Source: Chionis minor (taxonomy: Eukaryota > Chordata > Aves > Charadriiformes > Chionididae). From it: DNA of 64,000 nt. How positions within the stretch are numbered: the first letter of the stretch is position 1; each line of letters starts with the position of its first letter. Positions 1-11,974 of the stretch are shown piece after piece. Where the stretch lies: assembly GCA_013398295.1 (NCBI GenBank), contig VZSF01003329.1:124001-188000 (forward strand). The letters run 5' to 3'. The translations under genes were made by a program, and so were the position numbers. The notes under the pieces are model-generated. The model worked only from the letters and a program-made list of their open reading frames with translations. It did no database searches and was not told the DNA's origin.

Positions 1-2415
1 TGGTATTTCGTATTTTATTTTTAGGATCTGTTTTTGTTTTTGCAGCAGGTTATAAGATTTTTTTAAACATTACTTTTGCACCTTGGTTATTACATTTGGC
101 TCTGGGTTTTTTATAGCACTGGATTCTGACTAATCACTTATGACAAGACTGTAAGACAACAGTTTGCCTGCAGAAAGGGGGATGCATAGCAGCACTATCC
201 CAGGAGCAAACGCAGAAGGGAATTATGACTTTTAGAAACATAATTTCCTCTCTTGCTTGCCCCTGGCTCTAAAGGGGGGACAGACTCCTACTGCTCTGTG
301 CTGGCAGCCAACTGTCAGGTCAGCTCAGCTCATCTCAGATGGCCAATGTGTGGAGGGGATGAAGCCAAAGCCCTGCATGTCCCTGAGCACTGGCTGCCAA
401 TGCCCCATCAGGACTGGGACTGGTGGCTCTGCACAGGCTGCTGTCATCGTTCTCCAGCTTTCGCGGTGACCTGCAGTGCCACTAGCCCATACCAAGAAGC
501 AAGCCCTCAAGTCTCCCTTATTTTCCTGCACACTGGGGATAAGAGCATTTGACAACCATATTTGGCAATTACGCCACTGAAACCAGTATCGAGGCCTCAA
601 ACTGGCAGGCAAACAAGGCAAAACAATCATCTACTACCCCATTATCCAGTTGTAGCTATACTGGACACATCAGGCAAAGAACCTCATCTTGTAATTCCTG
701 TGAGCACTTGCAAACTCATCAGAGGTGGGGCCCTCCCTGGATCCTCACTCGCCATCCAAAAATGAAAGGGAGCTTCATACAAATAAACGGGTTGTGTTGC
801 ATCTACAGACGTGTCAAGCTTTGAAAACCTCATGCTCTAAACAGCCTTGCCTTGCTGCTAATTGGTATGTTTTTCTTTAAAAAGTGAAGATTCTAACCTT
901 TTACTTGACAGATATGTGGGTAAAATGCCACATAACATTTTGAAAGCTTATCCATAGTCTGCTGTTTACGAGTCTTGTTTATGTTGGAGCTCACGCAGGC
1001 GTATATAAATGAAAAGAGTTAGCAGGAACAAAACTGAATGGTTGGTTTCAAATAGATGCATAAACTAGAGAAGAAAGGTTTTCACCTACGTAAAGTCTAA
1101 AGATGTTGCTCCCTTTTAAAAGGCAATCATACGAATGTGACACTTGACTCAACAGATTTTTTTGTTATCGTTATTTATTCCCGGTTGTGTCCCTGTACTT
1201 GGGGTGGAGAGTAGAGACAGTTTCATTACCCCTTTTTTTTTTGTTTGTTGGTTTGTTGGATCTTTTTCCTTTCTAATCTTATGAAATTGCAGCTAGGAGA
1301 GAGTAAATGGGATTCCATTTCTCGGTGAGATTTAGCAACAGAATTGTTTACAGTGTTGCAATCAGTCATGTTTAAAGTAGAGCCACTAACTGCATAACTG
1401 AATAAGGGAATACTTTGGAAACAAAAGAGTTGCATAACAGGCAAATTTAGCTTGTAGAATCTTTAGTATGCAATGTATAAGAAATTTCATAAACCCTAGG
1501 GAGACTTTGCAATTTTGTCAGTGGGTGCAAAATGCAAACTTAGAAAAACTAAAATGACAAAAGTATGGAAATAACTGACAATCAAAAACCTGGCTTAATT
1601 TCTTTTTCTTTTTTTTTGCTGTTGTTATTTTTGGTTTTGTTTCCAGTACAAACTGTATCTCCTGAAAATTTATACACACAGATTACTTTGCACATATAGT
1701 TCTGGCTTGTTCTTTTCAGGCAACTACGCACTGCACTTGGAAACCAAAAGTTCTAAAAACCATGATATCTTCATCCCACCTGGGCAGTAACTGTAAGAAT
1801 ACCAGCAGAGGTGAATTTCTGTTGCTCAGAAATCCACAGTATTTTACATCTAAATTATTTTGTAGTCTTCTTCAATCCTCTGCTTCCTGCCACAAGCTGT
1901 AGTTGGAAGCACCAGCTCTGAATTTCCACAAAGACATTGGTCTTGCCTTCGCAAGCAAATTGCTGACCTGTCTGACTGATGTTACAGCTCTCAACCTCTA
2001 AGTAGTGCTTTGAGAGGAAAAAGTGATGCGTTGAACTCTGCCACAGTTCCTTGTCTACTGCCAGTAAACATTAGCTCTGAAGCAATTGTATTACTCGGAG
2101 AGTGAACAATAAAAACCTGCCATTCCAGAAGAAGCAATACCCTGATGCCTAAAATTTGCGAAAATGTTGTGAATAAGTGACTCAGACATCCTGCAGCTTG
2201 AAGGTGTGAAATGTGGGAAGCCTGCAATGTTTCAGTTAAAAAACTTACTGGCTCTGCTGTGCTAGGTGGAGATTCAGCTTGTCGATATCAGCCTATTCTC
2301 AATAATATTGTAACTTAGAAGGCACAGTTATTTTCTTCTTAAAGGATGTCTAGTGACATACTGTATTGAGATTTCAGTGAATTTCAAATTATTAATTATT
2401 AGTAGTAAATATAGT

Positions 2416-2520
2416 ATGATATGATATGATATGATATGATATGATATGATATGATATGATATGATATGATATGATATGATATGATATGATATGATATGAT
2501 ATAATATAATATAATATAAA
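2416..2520. repeat. ATGAT pentanucleotide microsatellite with ATAAT variant end
   Basis: The pentamer ATGAT is repeated about 17 times without interruption (2416-2500). It then changes to three ATAAT units plus a degenerate one (2501-2520). The minus-strand open frame through it, a repeating IISYH peptide, is a by-product of the repeat. Confidence 0.97.
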
Positions 2521-5500
2521 GTCAGGGACATTCTTGCAAAAGGAACGTCAGAAATACCCATCAGCTTCCTTTGACTCTGTTGGGTCAATATTTGTTTAGT
2601 CTTTTCGTTTGGTTGTTTTTTTAATGAAGAGAAGGAAAAAGATTCATTCCATACCTAAGCTCACTGGGCATAACCTCAAAGTCTACTTGGTGGAGCATCT
2701 TTCTCTTGCAGGTCCATGCAGCACGTGCTTTTGCCCTTAGACTGCCGTCATGAAACACATTTCTCAAGACTTCCATCAGGGCTCCCATTTTCTTTGACTT
2801 TCCTGACCTTTCATATCATCAGATGTATTCTTCTTGAAACGTTACTTTAATTTTGGCTTCCCAACTTTGTCCTCCATCAGTACTCTACCCGTACTTCTAT
2901 CTGCACAATGTCACTTATCTAGACCTTTGAGCTGGATCTGCTTCTACCTTTTCCTTTAAGCGAGCACTACCAGCCCTCCTAGAAAAAGTTTTAAACCCCA
3001 AAGATCAGATTTTACTCCAAAACAAAGCTTCATAAAACATCCAAAGTGAGAGAGAATAGAAAAGGCGTAGATGAACATCCCCTGGCTCATGCTGCTGTGA
3101 GACAGCAGGTCTGCTTTTCCCTGTATGGTCTCAAACCAGCAGCTCTGCGTGTCTGCAGAGGATTACGAACAGTCCCCTCCCCAAGCCCAAGAGAACATGC
3201 TCTTTCCTTCCCCTCTGAGGCTTTAATAGCAGTTCTGTTCCCTGCTTTTTTCAGCACTTTCTGGAGATTCTGCTCACTCGTCTTTTTTTTCCCCCTTCCT
3301 CTTTCTTTTGTATCCTGCACTTCCATAAGTTTCTTCACTTGTGCATTCTCAGGGAAGACAAAATCTCCTCCTTTTCCAGACTGCAGCTTAACACTGAGGG
3401 AACAAGAAGACAAACATCTATCCTGTCCTGCCACATAATCTTTAAGGGACATAGGAGACATTAGCCTGCAATAACTGCAGACAAACTAAACACCATCTAC
3501 TAAACTGAGTATTTAATAGATTTTAATGAAATTTATAAATTTCTAAACAAATATTTAAATCACTATATTGAGAAAGGGTGTATGTGCTCTTATCTCTAAC
3601 AAACTTGTCACAAAAAAATTACAAAACAGATTTTCATCAGTAAAGTACTTCATTATTTAGTGAAATAAAACATATTGCTGATCTCTATAGGGTACTGTGA
3701 AAACAAAAATTGCCAGGCTTCAAAAAAATCCATAAAGTACTTGCTTCAGAAAAGTTTCTAAACACTTCAGAGAATATCCTTTATTTGAAAATGCAAATAT
3801 TTTCTATTCTATTTTACAAAATCTAATGTCTATATTTACACAGTATATTCCTATCTCAGTGGTAATATCAGTGCATGCATTATGACAATATGCCAAGTTG
3901 TATCATATGATCATATTACTTTGCCACATCGTACCCACAGGATTAGTGTCATGTTATAATAAAATGTTTAAAATGTTTTAAATTTTAATGTTCTGAGTTT
4001 GTTTTGTTTGGTTGGTTGTTTTTTTTAAGGAGGCTATATAAGTATATAAACAGCCCACTTGACTTGAGTGTCTCTCTGTCTCCCCATCATTCTGCCTACC
4101 GGACAATTTCAATCAAATTTGCAAGTGGGAGAGACATTTCAAAGGTGATCGCAGTTTAAATTTAATTCCAGTGGGTGGGTAGGTATGGAAGATAAATTGA
4201 TACCCTAACTGAGAGAAGGAAAAGTAGCCCTTGTACCTTTCCAGGCAGTTGCTGCCTGTCCCAGCAGCACATCCCCCTCAACCAGCCGCTCACTTCGGCA
4301 GCATAACCATCACTGAAGACACAGGAGGAAGCTGGTAGTAGTGGCAGTGAGCAAATTAAAAAGACAGACCTGTAGGACACTGGTTCTCATTAGTTCAATT
4401 GCTCTTAAATAAATTGCTTGTTTTTTTTCTAAATCATTAAGAAAACTTCTACTTAGTCTGTTTGAAACACACTGGGTTCGATCTCTAAGTGTGCCCTGTT
4501 TTCACTGCAATAAAAAAAAAAAGAAAAGAAAAAAAAAGTCTGAATTCTGTGGTAAAGAGTCATTTGATAACATGCCTGGAAAGGGGCATAAGAATCCAAG
4601 TCCTAAGCCACTTATCTGTGTCTAACAAGTCATGCTTTCTACAAGCATAATGAATCTTTGTGTGTGGTGTGTGTATTTCCAAAATGACACAGGTATAACT
4701 GACTGTAAGAGTAATATATCCCAGCTAAACAGAAGAAGTAGGTATCAACTGTTTCAGTGACAATCTCAATATTATCTCCTACTTGCTAATTCCCTTTGCC
4801 TGAAGTCTTTTTAAATAGCCCTATGCCCCACTTCAGCACCCTTTCCTATTTCTCTCTCTTCTTGGCCCCTGCCCCCTCCATTAGTCCACCAACATCATTT
4901 GCAGACACCTTCTCTTGCCTTTACCTACTGTACTGTTATTTCTTGTTCCCTTTCTTAGGACCTGTCCTCTCTTCCACATGTCTTGCTGGTGTGGACTCAC
5001 ATTTAAATTAACATAAAACTACTCACATACAGAGCGACAAAAGTAATTTTATCTTTTGCTACCTTGAAATAAGACTGACAAATGGAAGAAATGTCCTTTT
5101 AATCTATGTAAGTTGTGCTACTTTGCTATTATGAGATGAATCAAATCAGTGGAAAGGTTTCTATTGATTTCATCGAGTTTCTGGACAGTAATTCTCTTAC
5201 ATTTCTCTAGGTGCCGTATAATTTCTATTTTTAATTGTCATTTAAACTAATTTTCCTAGTACTAAAAGTAAAGGTTGCCACACTGTAATTCCTTGAGCAC
5301 CCTTTTAGTCCTTTTAAAAGACAAACAGATTTTGTACCTTTTCATCCTCACATATACTAGCTGATCTTAATGACTGCATATTTTTAACAGTTCATTTACC
5401 TCATTTTCAGATTCTGTAAGAATGTTTGATGACAACCACTTAGATGCTTTTCGCTCTTTAAGAATCTCTGTTGATACCTCAGTACACACCCACATATCTG

Positions 5501-6802
5501 TTACTAAAAAAAAAAATTGACCTGAGGAAATGTCTTCATTTGCTATGAGTACTAGTGTACAGAAATTTAATTTCTCTGCGATACTTTTTCTTTTATAGCT
5601 GGTGGACTAATAGGCTCGCCAGTTCTGTCAAGGCTTCCTCATACTGGTAGAGCGTATGTTTGGTTTTAGCAGGTAATTCATTCTCTTATATATAGATTCT
5701 TTTTTCCTCAAATTCTCTCCTTGGCCTTTCTAATTTTACTTCTTTCTATTGTTTTCAAGATGATTGGATTTGGGCTTTCCCAATGATACATTTTAGGCTC
5801 AAATAACTTAAATATTGAACCTTGACATTTAACTATATTGATCTTTTCCTTCTCTTCCTATTTTCTTTTATTTGTTTAGGGATATTTGTTCTGAAAGTTT
5901 TGTGCTATGCTTAAGTACCCTCCATTTCAACACTTCTGAATGAGGATATTTCTTATTTATTTCCTTTTTTTAAAAATTAGAAAGGTTTACCTGTCTTTGC
6001 TGAGGACAGAACAATAAACTACTAGATTTTGTTATGAACATTTCCCAAAAAAAGTCTGAATGCTGTTGTGTTATGTTCATGATTAATCAGCGTTTTTAAA
6101 AAAAGTTGGGTTTGGGGTGTGTCCTGTTAACTATCAGCTATTTTGGTTGATGTCAAACCCCATCTTCCAGTAAACAAACATTTCAAGCATCAAAAAGTAG
6201 TTTTCCAAAGCATAATTTAAACCCCACCCGTGCAGGTTATTGTTATGGCTGTTATATTAGATTTTGCTCGTTTGTTGAGCTTCTCCTGTACAGTGTATCC
6301 AATGTGTTCTTCTTGATCTCTCAGATAGCGTAAGACTATCTGCATGTGTGTAAGACTATGTGCAAGACATATGTGCATTCCTGTTATTAAGGATTTGCAT
6401 TTTGTCGATGTAATGGCCTCTCTACAGTACAGCTTTCTCATCAAGTTGTTAATAAGCATTTATAAATTTGGGGTTTATTCTGTTTCATTTTCTCCCAAAC
6501 GAATATACCCTATACATTCAATATACAGTGACATGGCACAGCATATAGGTATTATTGATGCACATTGGCATTACCTTCATACATTTTCATTCTGACTTTG
6601 CTATGTGAAAAACACAGCAATTTCCTGATGAATGTATAGAAAATTATGATGCCGGTCTGAGCTATCAAATATGTAGTGTGTGCCACAAATTTGGCAGAAA
6701 AAGCATTTTAGATATACTGTAAAATCATCGAACAAATAAAATATTCATTACTTGCACAGGTGGATTAAAATCAATAAATGCCATTTTGTTGTTATAAACT
6801 GT

Positions 6803-6850
6803 CTGATGTAACAAACATCAGCCTGGCAGAGGCATATTCATATGCAGGCA
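6803..6850. other. Adjacent inverted repeats, possible POU-type binding cluster
   Basis: Two small inverted repeats lie side by side. TGATGT and ACATCA flank a 5-base spacer at about 6803-6819, and GCATAT-TC-ATATGC lies at 6832-6845. The second is extended by GCCT and AGGC arms if a 7-base bulge is allowed. GCATAT/ATATGC halves resemble octamer-factor half-sites. Any regulatory role is inference. Confidence 0.3.
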
Positions 6851-7700
6851 TAATTTTTTACCTAGCTTTTTCTAGTTAGGCACCTAAGTCTCTACTGGGT
6901 TTAGGAGCCATATTTTTTAAAGATGTCAAGATGATAAGGTTTCCAATAAATCATTAGAAATTGCTAAATAGTCAGCCATATCTGAAAATGAATATTAACA
7001 AATATCTCTATTGAAGTTAACACTAAAAACTACAGTGATTTGTAGGGCAAGGAGTAAGCATTTCATTCATGATTATCCCCTGGTAGTCAGTCGCTGGTTT
7101 GAGGATGCAGTGCTAGCGATTCAGATTTTATTTTTCTTCTAAGTATTCCATGCATGTCGTTGGTATCAATGGGATGTTGTAAGCTGCAAGATGTTTGATA
7201 AAAAAGGCAGATTTTACAAGCAAAGACTCCAGTTACTTGGATAAAGGGTTATATAGTTTTTCTCTTAATTCAGAGTCTTGAGTACTTGTTTTACAAACTG
7301 CAGAGTGCCCTAAATCTATTGACTTCATTGTGGAGCCAGAGTATTTATTTTGTAATGCTGAGTCATATAAAAAAAAGAAAGGCATTCGCTTGGCTGGAGA
7401 AAAAAAGTGATGGAGACACTAGCCTCCTGGGGGAAAAAAAAAAAAAGTCAAATTTATCTTGCGTTTTGGGGCTTTGTAAACGTAAGTCAACCATGAGAAA
7501 CATTGTTAGAAGTCTGTCATTTAGTATATGCCACTGTAATAGTGAAATTATTGTTTTATGCTGCTGGTGCTCTCCTGCTCCTTCAGAAACTCGAGTTACC
7601 GAGCGTGCACACACTTGGGCACACGCACACACGGTATATACCCCAAATGCAGCAGTATCTCTAGCACGCTAGAGGGAGCCATAACATAATTGCAATGACC

Positions 7701-7722
7701 TTTTTTTTTTTTTTTTTTTTTT
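7701..7722. repeat. Poly-T tract (22 T)
   Basis: An uninterrupted run of 22 T, followed by CCTCTTTTCCTCCC. It is a homopolymer without recognisable retroposon sequence beside it. Confidence 0.95.
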
Positions 7723-8683
7723 CCTCTTTTCCTCCCAGTTAGCAGAACTTGCATAGAAAAATCTCTGGACGTTCTGAGACATCCTGCAGGTTTGGCATAG
7801 GCTAGGGAATAAGGAAAGGAAAGCACAGGACTCATGTTACAGTGAAACGAGGTCTCCTGATAGCTCAGGGGCTTACTCTGGTGTTTGTTCCATTTTTAAA
7901 ATTGTGCTGCTCCTACGGGGGACTCCTCCAAATAAGTGATTTAGCCGAATACGCCCGTTTTCCTCAGCCAATCTGAAGCCCTCATTCAGAAAGCAAAGCC
8001 CATGTTGTAAACATATCCTTTATTTCGTCTGTCTGTCGCTGTCACACAGAAAGTTGGCATGTCTGAGAGTAGTGATTTTACGCTGCCACTAATGTATGTA
8101 CAGTTTATTTATATACTGCATTTTAACACCGCATTAGTTTTAGAATGGTTACTAGCAGACTCGTTCTGCATGGCAAACTACCCGTTTCCAAGCTACAGAG
8201 AGGTCTTCAGGACGGGAAGATGGGTCGGGAATACACGTACTCGAATATATAAATTTGTAAGACTTTCTCCAAGTCAAATTATATTTATGGCTATAATAAC
8301 TCAGAAAGGGCTGAGGGTTATCCCACAGAGCGAGGCGAAAGAGCACCTTCCTCAACTGAATCTTTTAAGAGCCGCTCCTAAAATAATTGTCAGGAGCAGC
8401 TTACAGTCGCTCCAGAGTTGGTTTCCCTTATTTTTCTTTTTCTTTTTTTTTTTCCTTTTTTTTTCTCTCTTTTTTCCCTTCTTTTTTTTTTTTTTATTTT
8501 TTTTTCCCCCTTCCCCCTCAATGATTGATGCTACTTACACGCTCGACACCCAACAGCTCACAAATGGCAGCTTCATTTCGGTACGCGCGGGTCGAGACCA
8601 GCGCTCCGGCAATCCGAGCACTCACTCCCCTTTCCAGCCTCGCTCCTTCCACCCCCCACCCGACCCTCCTCCTCCCCTCCTCC
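7723..8683 (+). promoter_or_regulatory. Promoter-proximal flank of PCDH17
   Basis: This segment lies between the intergenic AT-rich DNA and the CpG-rich core that is partly lost in the assembly gap. It contains a CCAAT box (in CAGCCAATCTG, near 7968) and a TATATAAA string at 8246-8253. From 8418 it becomes an almost pure pyrimidine strand (long T and C runs to 8520), and it is C-rich again up to the gap. The open frames through it are not credible genes because the longest runs through the Ns. Which elements are used for initiation cannot be told from sequence alone. Confidence 0.4.
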
Positions 8684-9165
8684 NNNNNNNNNNNNNNNNN
8701 NNNNNNNNNNNNNNNNNNNNNNNNNNNNNNNNNNNNNNNNNNNNNNNNNNNNNNNNNNNNNNNNNNNNNNNNNNNNNNNNNNNNNNNNNNNNNNNNNNNN
8801 NNNNNNNNNNNNNNNNNNNNNNNNNNNNNNNNNNNNNNNNNNNNNNNNNNNNNNNNNNNNNNNNNNNNNNNNNNNNNNNNNNNNNNNNNNNNNNNNNNNN
8901 NNNNNNNNNNNNNNNNNNNNNNNNNNNNNNNNNNNNNNNNNNNNNNNNNNNNNNNNNNNNNNNNNNNNNNNNNNNNNNNNNNNNNNNNNNNNNNNNNNNN
9001 NNNNNNNNNNNNNNNNNNNNNNNNNNNNNNNNNNNNNNNNNNNNNNNNNNNNNNNNNNNNNNNNNNNNNNNNNNNNNNNNNNNNNNNNNNNNNNNNNNNN
9101 NNNNNNNNNNNNNNNNNNNNNNNNNNNNNNNNNNNNNNNNNNNNNNNNNNNNNNNNNNNNNNNNN
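8684..9165. other. Assembly gap (482 N)
   Basis: A run of 482 undetermined bases between a C-rich flank and a strongly CpG-rich flank. The position and base composition of both edges suggest that the missing part is the GC-rich core of the PCDH17 promoter, which short-read assemblies of bird genomes often lose. Gap size may be an estimate. Open frames that bridge the gap carry no meaning. Confidence 0.99.
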
Positions 9166-9420
9166 TGGCGGGTCGGCGCCGGGGCCGGTCCGCGCCGCCG
9201 CCGCCCATTGGCTGGCGAGGAATCCGTATCAATGTTTAAGCCGCGGCGTGAGGTGAATAGAGGCAGTCGGCGAGCGGCGCTGGGCGAGCGCGGCGCGGCG
9301 CGGCGGCCCCCGCGAGTGCTGCAGTGAGGGAGGCGAGGCGGAGGGGGGGGAGAGAGAGAGAGGCAGAGCGCGGCTCCAACTGTTGAATTTTCGCTGAATT
9401 TCTCCACTTCCCTGCGGGCG
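9166..9420 (+). promoter_or_regulatory. CpG-rich probable PCDH17 promoter / transcription start region
   Basis: The first about 160 bases after the gap are very rich in G, C and CpG (for example GCGGCGCGGCGCGGCGG near 9285). They include a reverse CCAAT box, ATTGG at 9207-9211, in the context CCCATTGGCTGG. No TATA box stands at a suitable distance, which fits a dispersed CpG-island promoter. A purine run with GAGA repeats follows at about 9346-9362. The location about 2.6 kb before the PCDH17 start codon makes this the best candidate promoter on view. A nearer start inside the leader is also possible. Confidence 0.5.
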
Positions 9421-10600
9421 GCTGGTGGAATGGATGTGGTTTATCGGGGACCGGCGTTGCTTTCGCGTGCTCTCTGGCTAAGACTGGCGACCGTCTGTTT
9501 GAAAGGGGCCACCCACCAATGAGGCAGAGAAGAATTATTTTTTATTTTTTTTTCTCCCTTCTTTTCCTTTTGAAAGCCTCTCCACCACAGGTTGCAGAAT
9601 TAACTGTGTACTTGGGGTCCGGACTCAAATAAAGGAGAGGAAAAAAAACCAAACCTAAACCCAGTGCAGAACTGAGACTCGGAACTAGATCTGTGAGCTA
9701 TGTATTGGGAACCTATGTTTTGGTTGGCTTTTTTTTTTCTTTTAATATGAGATATCTCTGATTTATTTCACACATAACACTGAGGAAAGGTGGTTAAAAA
9801 CACTCAGCAAAGCAGGAGACAGACGCGCCTCTGTGCCAGTGAGTGGATAACAGCCTTGTTTTCCTGATCCTCAGTCTCCCGGAGAAAGAGGTATAGTAAA
9901 AGTGTAGCTGGATCCGACACCCCACCCCCCTTCTCTTTTTTTTTTTCCCCTCTCCCCCCTCCAAAATATAAATCTGATTAATTTTTTTTTTCCTGTCTAT
10001 AGAGTGAGTCAGAGAAGCGTTAGGAAGAAGCTGCAACTAATGTCTGTGAAGGGAGGAACATGAGGCGATAGTGAATGTGATTTGTTCCGCTGGATCTGAC
10101 TCATCCAGCAGATTTTTGAAACACCTGCATTCCTGGATGTGCCATTCATTTATTTCTGGTTGTTAAAAGAACCTGAAATAAATTTTAGTTACCCTTCCCC
10201 AGTATTTACCTCTACGCCGTACCGCTGGGAAAGGTATAGCAGAGAGGGGGAGCGCATCTGGCGTTGCCGCCGCTCTTCTCCCCTGTACCAAGACGCCCAG
10301 GGAGACTTAAAGCTTGAAAGGACTGCAAAAAATGCATCACACCAGTCGCGGAACTGCATAGGGTTGAATATAAGCGAATTAGTCGATTAAAAGATCTACG
10401 ACTTTATTCATGGCCAGGATTGTTTTTCCTCCTCTTCTTCTTCCCCTCCCCTAAATGAAGAGGACTAGGCGGCAGTGTCATTGGAAGGAGATGCTGAATA
10501 GAAAGAAAAGAGAGGCACTTGACAGCGCAGCCCTGTGAATACAGAGACTGTTTCCCTTTTAGCGAGAGACTAAGAGAGAGAGTGTGTGTGTGGTGGCTTT

Positions 10601-10683
10601 TCTTTCTTTCTCCCCCCCTCCCCTCCTGCCCCCCTTCCTTTCTCTCTCTCTCTTGCTCTCTTTTTTTTTTTTTTTTTTTTTTT
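10601..10683. repeat. C/T-rich tract ending in 23 T
   Basis: A strand-asymmetric pyrimidine tract: C-rich, then CT repeats (10641-10660), then 23 uninterrupted T (10661-10683). It lies within the probable leader of PCDH17. It produces Lys/Glu-rich or Phe/Leu/Ser-rich frames that should not be taken as genes. Confidence 0.9.
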
Positions 10684-11758
10684 AAAAATCTATGCGTCCA
10701 GCCACGGGTTGCCTGTTGATTTCCTCTCGGCTGGAGAGAAAAGCAAACTGGAATTAAACTGCATCGAGAAAAGTGCAGCTCCTCAGACACGCATACGCAC
10801 ACACGCATAGATACACGGAGAGAAAGGATGTGGTGGTGGCGGCGGCTACTGGCCTGTCTTAAAGAAACCCAAGTGTGCATCTGATTGAGCACAGCCTGTA
10901 ATTTCTCTCAAAATGCATATTTATTGCTAATGATGACGGTCTGTTGGTGGGTTTCTTAATTTTTCTCCCTACAAAAGGGCGGGTTTGAGGCTGGTAGCGG
11001 AGGGAGAGAAAGGGAACTACAAACCCGGACACTAGTTTCTACTGGGGGGTTTTCGTGTGTTTTGTTTTCCCCTCTTACCCTGCAGTCCTCATTCCCTCGC
11101 CTTCTGTTTCGGGAAGGAAAGAGTGAGGGTGTACGAGACAGAGAGGGGGGAAATACCGATGGCAGCGAGATGCAGCTCTCCGCCGCAAGCAATGCAAGAT
11201 TAGATCTCTAAATGCAGCAAAACACTCCCTGAAAACCAACAACCCCGCGGTGCAATCAGACATTTCACTGCCTCTCACTGCACACGAAGAGGGCTTCAAC
11301 AACAAGCTGAGACTTTTTTTTCCCCTTCTGTCTCTCTCCCACCCCTCCACTCCATCAATCCCATCACAAGCGATGAGTAGCAAATAAGCTTTTCTACCCC
11401 TGCTTACAGACCTGTGGCCACCCCCTTTCCTATGTATATATGACTACACCTATTTAAAAAAAAAGTCTTTTTGATCGTTTTTAGAAAGAACAACCACTGC
11501 CGCCGATTTTTTATTATTGTTGTTATTTTTATTATCCTTTGTACATCTGCGGGGAATCAAGGATCGGGAACGCTTCGCCTGCCCGGAGGAGAAGACCTTT
11601 TGCAAATTTTCTCATTTTTGAAATCCTCCCACTGCCGAAGTTGGACAGCCGAAGTAACTGCGAGGGGACTGCAAGCACGGCAAGCGCTTGCTGAAACGCC
11701 GCCGAAGCTGCTCCCCCCCCTCCCCGTCCCCCCCGATTGCTCCCTCCCTCTGAGCTAC

Positions 11759-11827
11759 ATGGTCCATTTGCTGCCTCTCATCCTGTGTCTCTGCAGATGT
11801 TTTAGAGCAACAGGTTCAGGAACTTAA
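11759..11827 (+). other. Upstream ORF of 22 codons, in frame with PCDH17
   Basis: This is the last ATG before the PCDH17 start. It opens a 22-codon frame beginning MVHLLPLILCLC and ending at TAA (11825-11827). It lies in the same frame as PCDH17, 147 bases before the main ATG. No other ATG occurs between this stop and the main start, so a scanning ribosome that resumes after the stop would next meet the PCDH17 ATG. The peptide is hydrophobic but I recognise no family. Whether it is translated, or even transcribed, is unknown. Confidence 0.35.
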
Positions 11828-11974
11828 AATACAGGGGTGGGGAGAAACAAGGCAAAGGAAAAAAGAGCCAGCCGACGGAGGAGGAGGCAGAACAAACCCA
11901 GCGCAGGAGGCAGAGAAGACGGGGACAACCCTGGTCGCCGCTGCAGCTGCTGCCACCCCCACCCCTGCTCGGGG

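Larger units (their letters stand above)
1..7700. other. Intergenic region upstream of PCDH17, no gene recognised
   Basis: AT-rich, non-coding sequence. Open frames here are short, lack recognisable domains and often depend on non-ATG starts. A GC-richer patch at about 250-830 has overlapping frames on both strands, but I recognise no protein in it. The stretch contains one long pentanucleotide microsatellite (about 2416-2520), several T-rich or A-rich runs, and a cluster of small inverted repeats near 6.8 kb. No promoter, RNA gene or transposon can be supported with confidence, although old decayed repeats may be present. Confidence 0.6.
9421..11974 (+). other. Probable PCDH17 5' leader / proximal upstream region
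   Basis: No credible coding sequence lies between the CpG-rich block and the PCDH17 start codon. The stretch has many pyrimidine tracts, several upstream ATGs and a possible TATA-like string (TGTATATATGAC near 11432). It may be one very long 5' untranslated region, or it may hide a leader intron or a nearer transcription start: CTGTGTCTCTGCAG, ending near 11801, resembles a 3' splice site. RNA data would be needed to place the transcript start. Confidence 0.45.

Noticed and set aside
253..830. Overlapping open frames in a GC-richer patch
   Set aside because: Frames are open on both strands with no recognisable domain, and some lack an ATG. The composition alone explains them.
2328..2588. Minus-strand ORF with repeating IISYH
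   Set aside because: It is the translation of the ATGAT microsatellite.
6866..6915. TTAGGCACCTAA-like words suggesting an old reptilian repeat
   Set aside because: The match to remembered families is too short and too mutated to name.
8246..8253. TATATAAA as the PCDH17 TATA box
   Set aside because: It lies upstream of the CpG-rich core and is followed by a long pyrimidine tract. TATA-like strings are common in AT-rich DNA.
8059..9407. Long open frames on both strands around the gap
   Set aside because: Their length comes from counting Ns as open codons. The flanks encode low-complexity peptide and no known domain.
11837..11974. N-terminal extension of 46 residues on PCDH17
   Set aside because: It begins at a GTG codon just after a stop. 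The first ATG in this frame is 11975, which opens a proper signal peptide.
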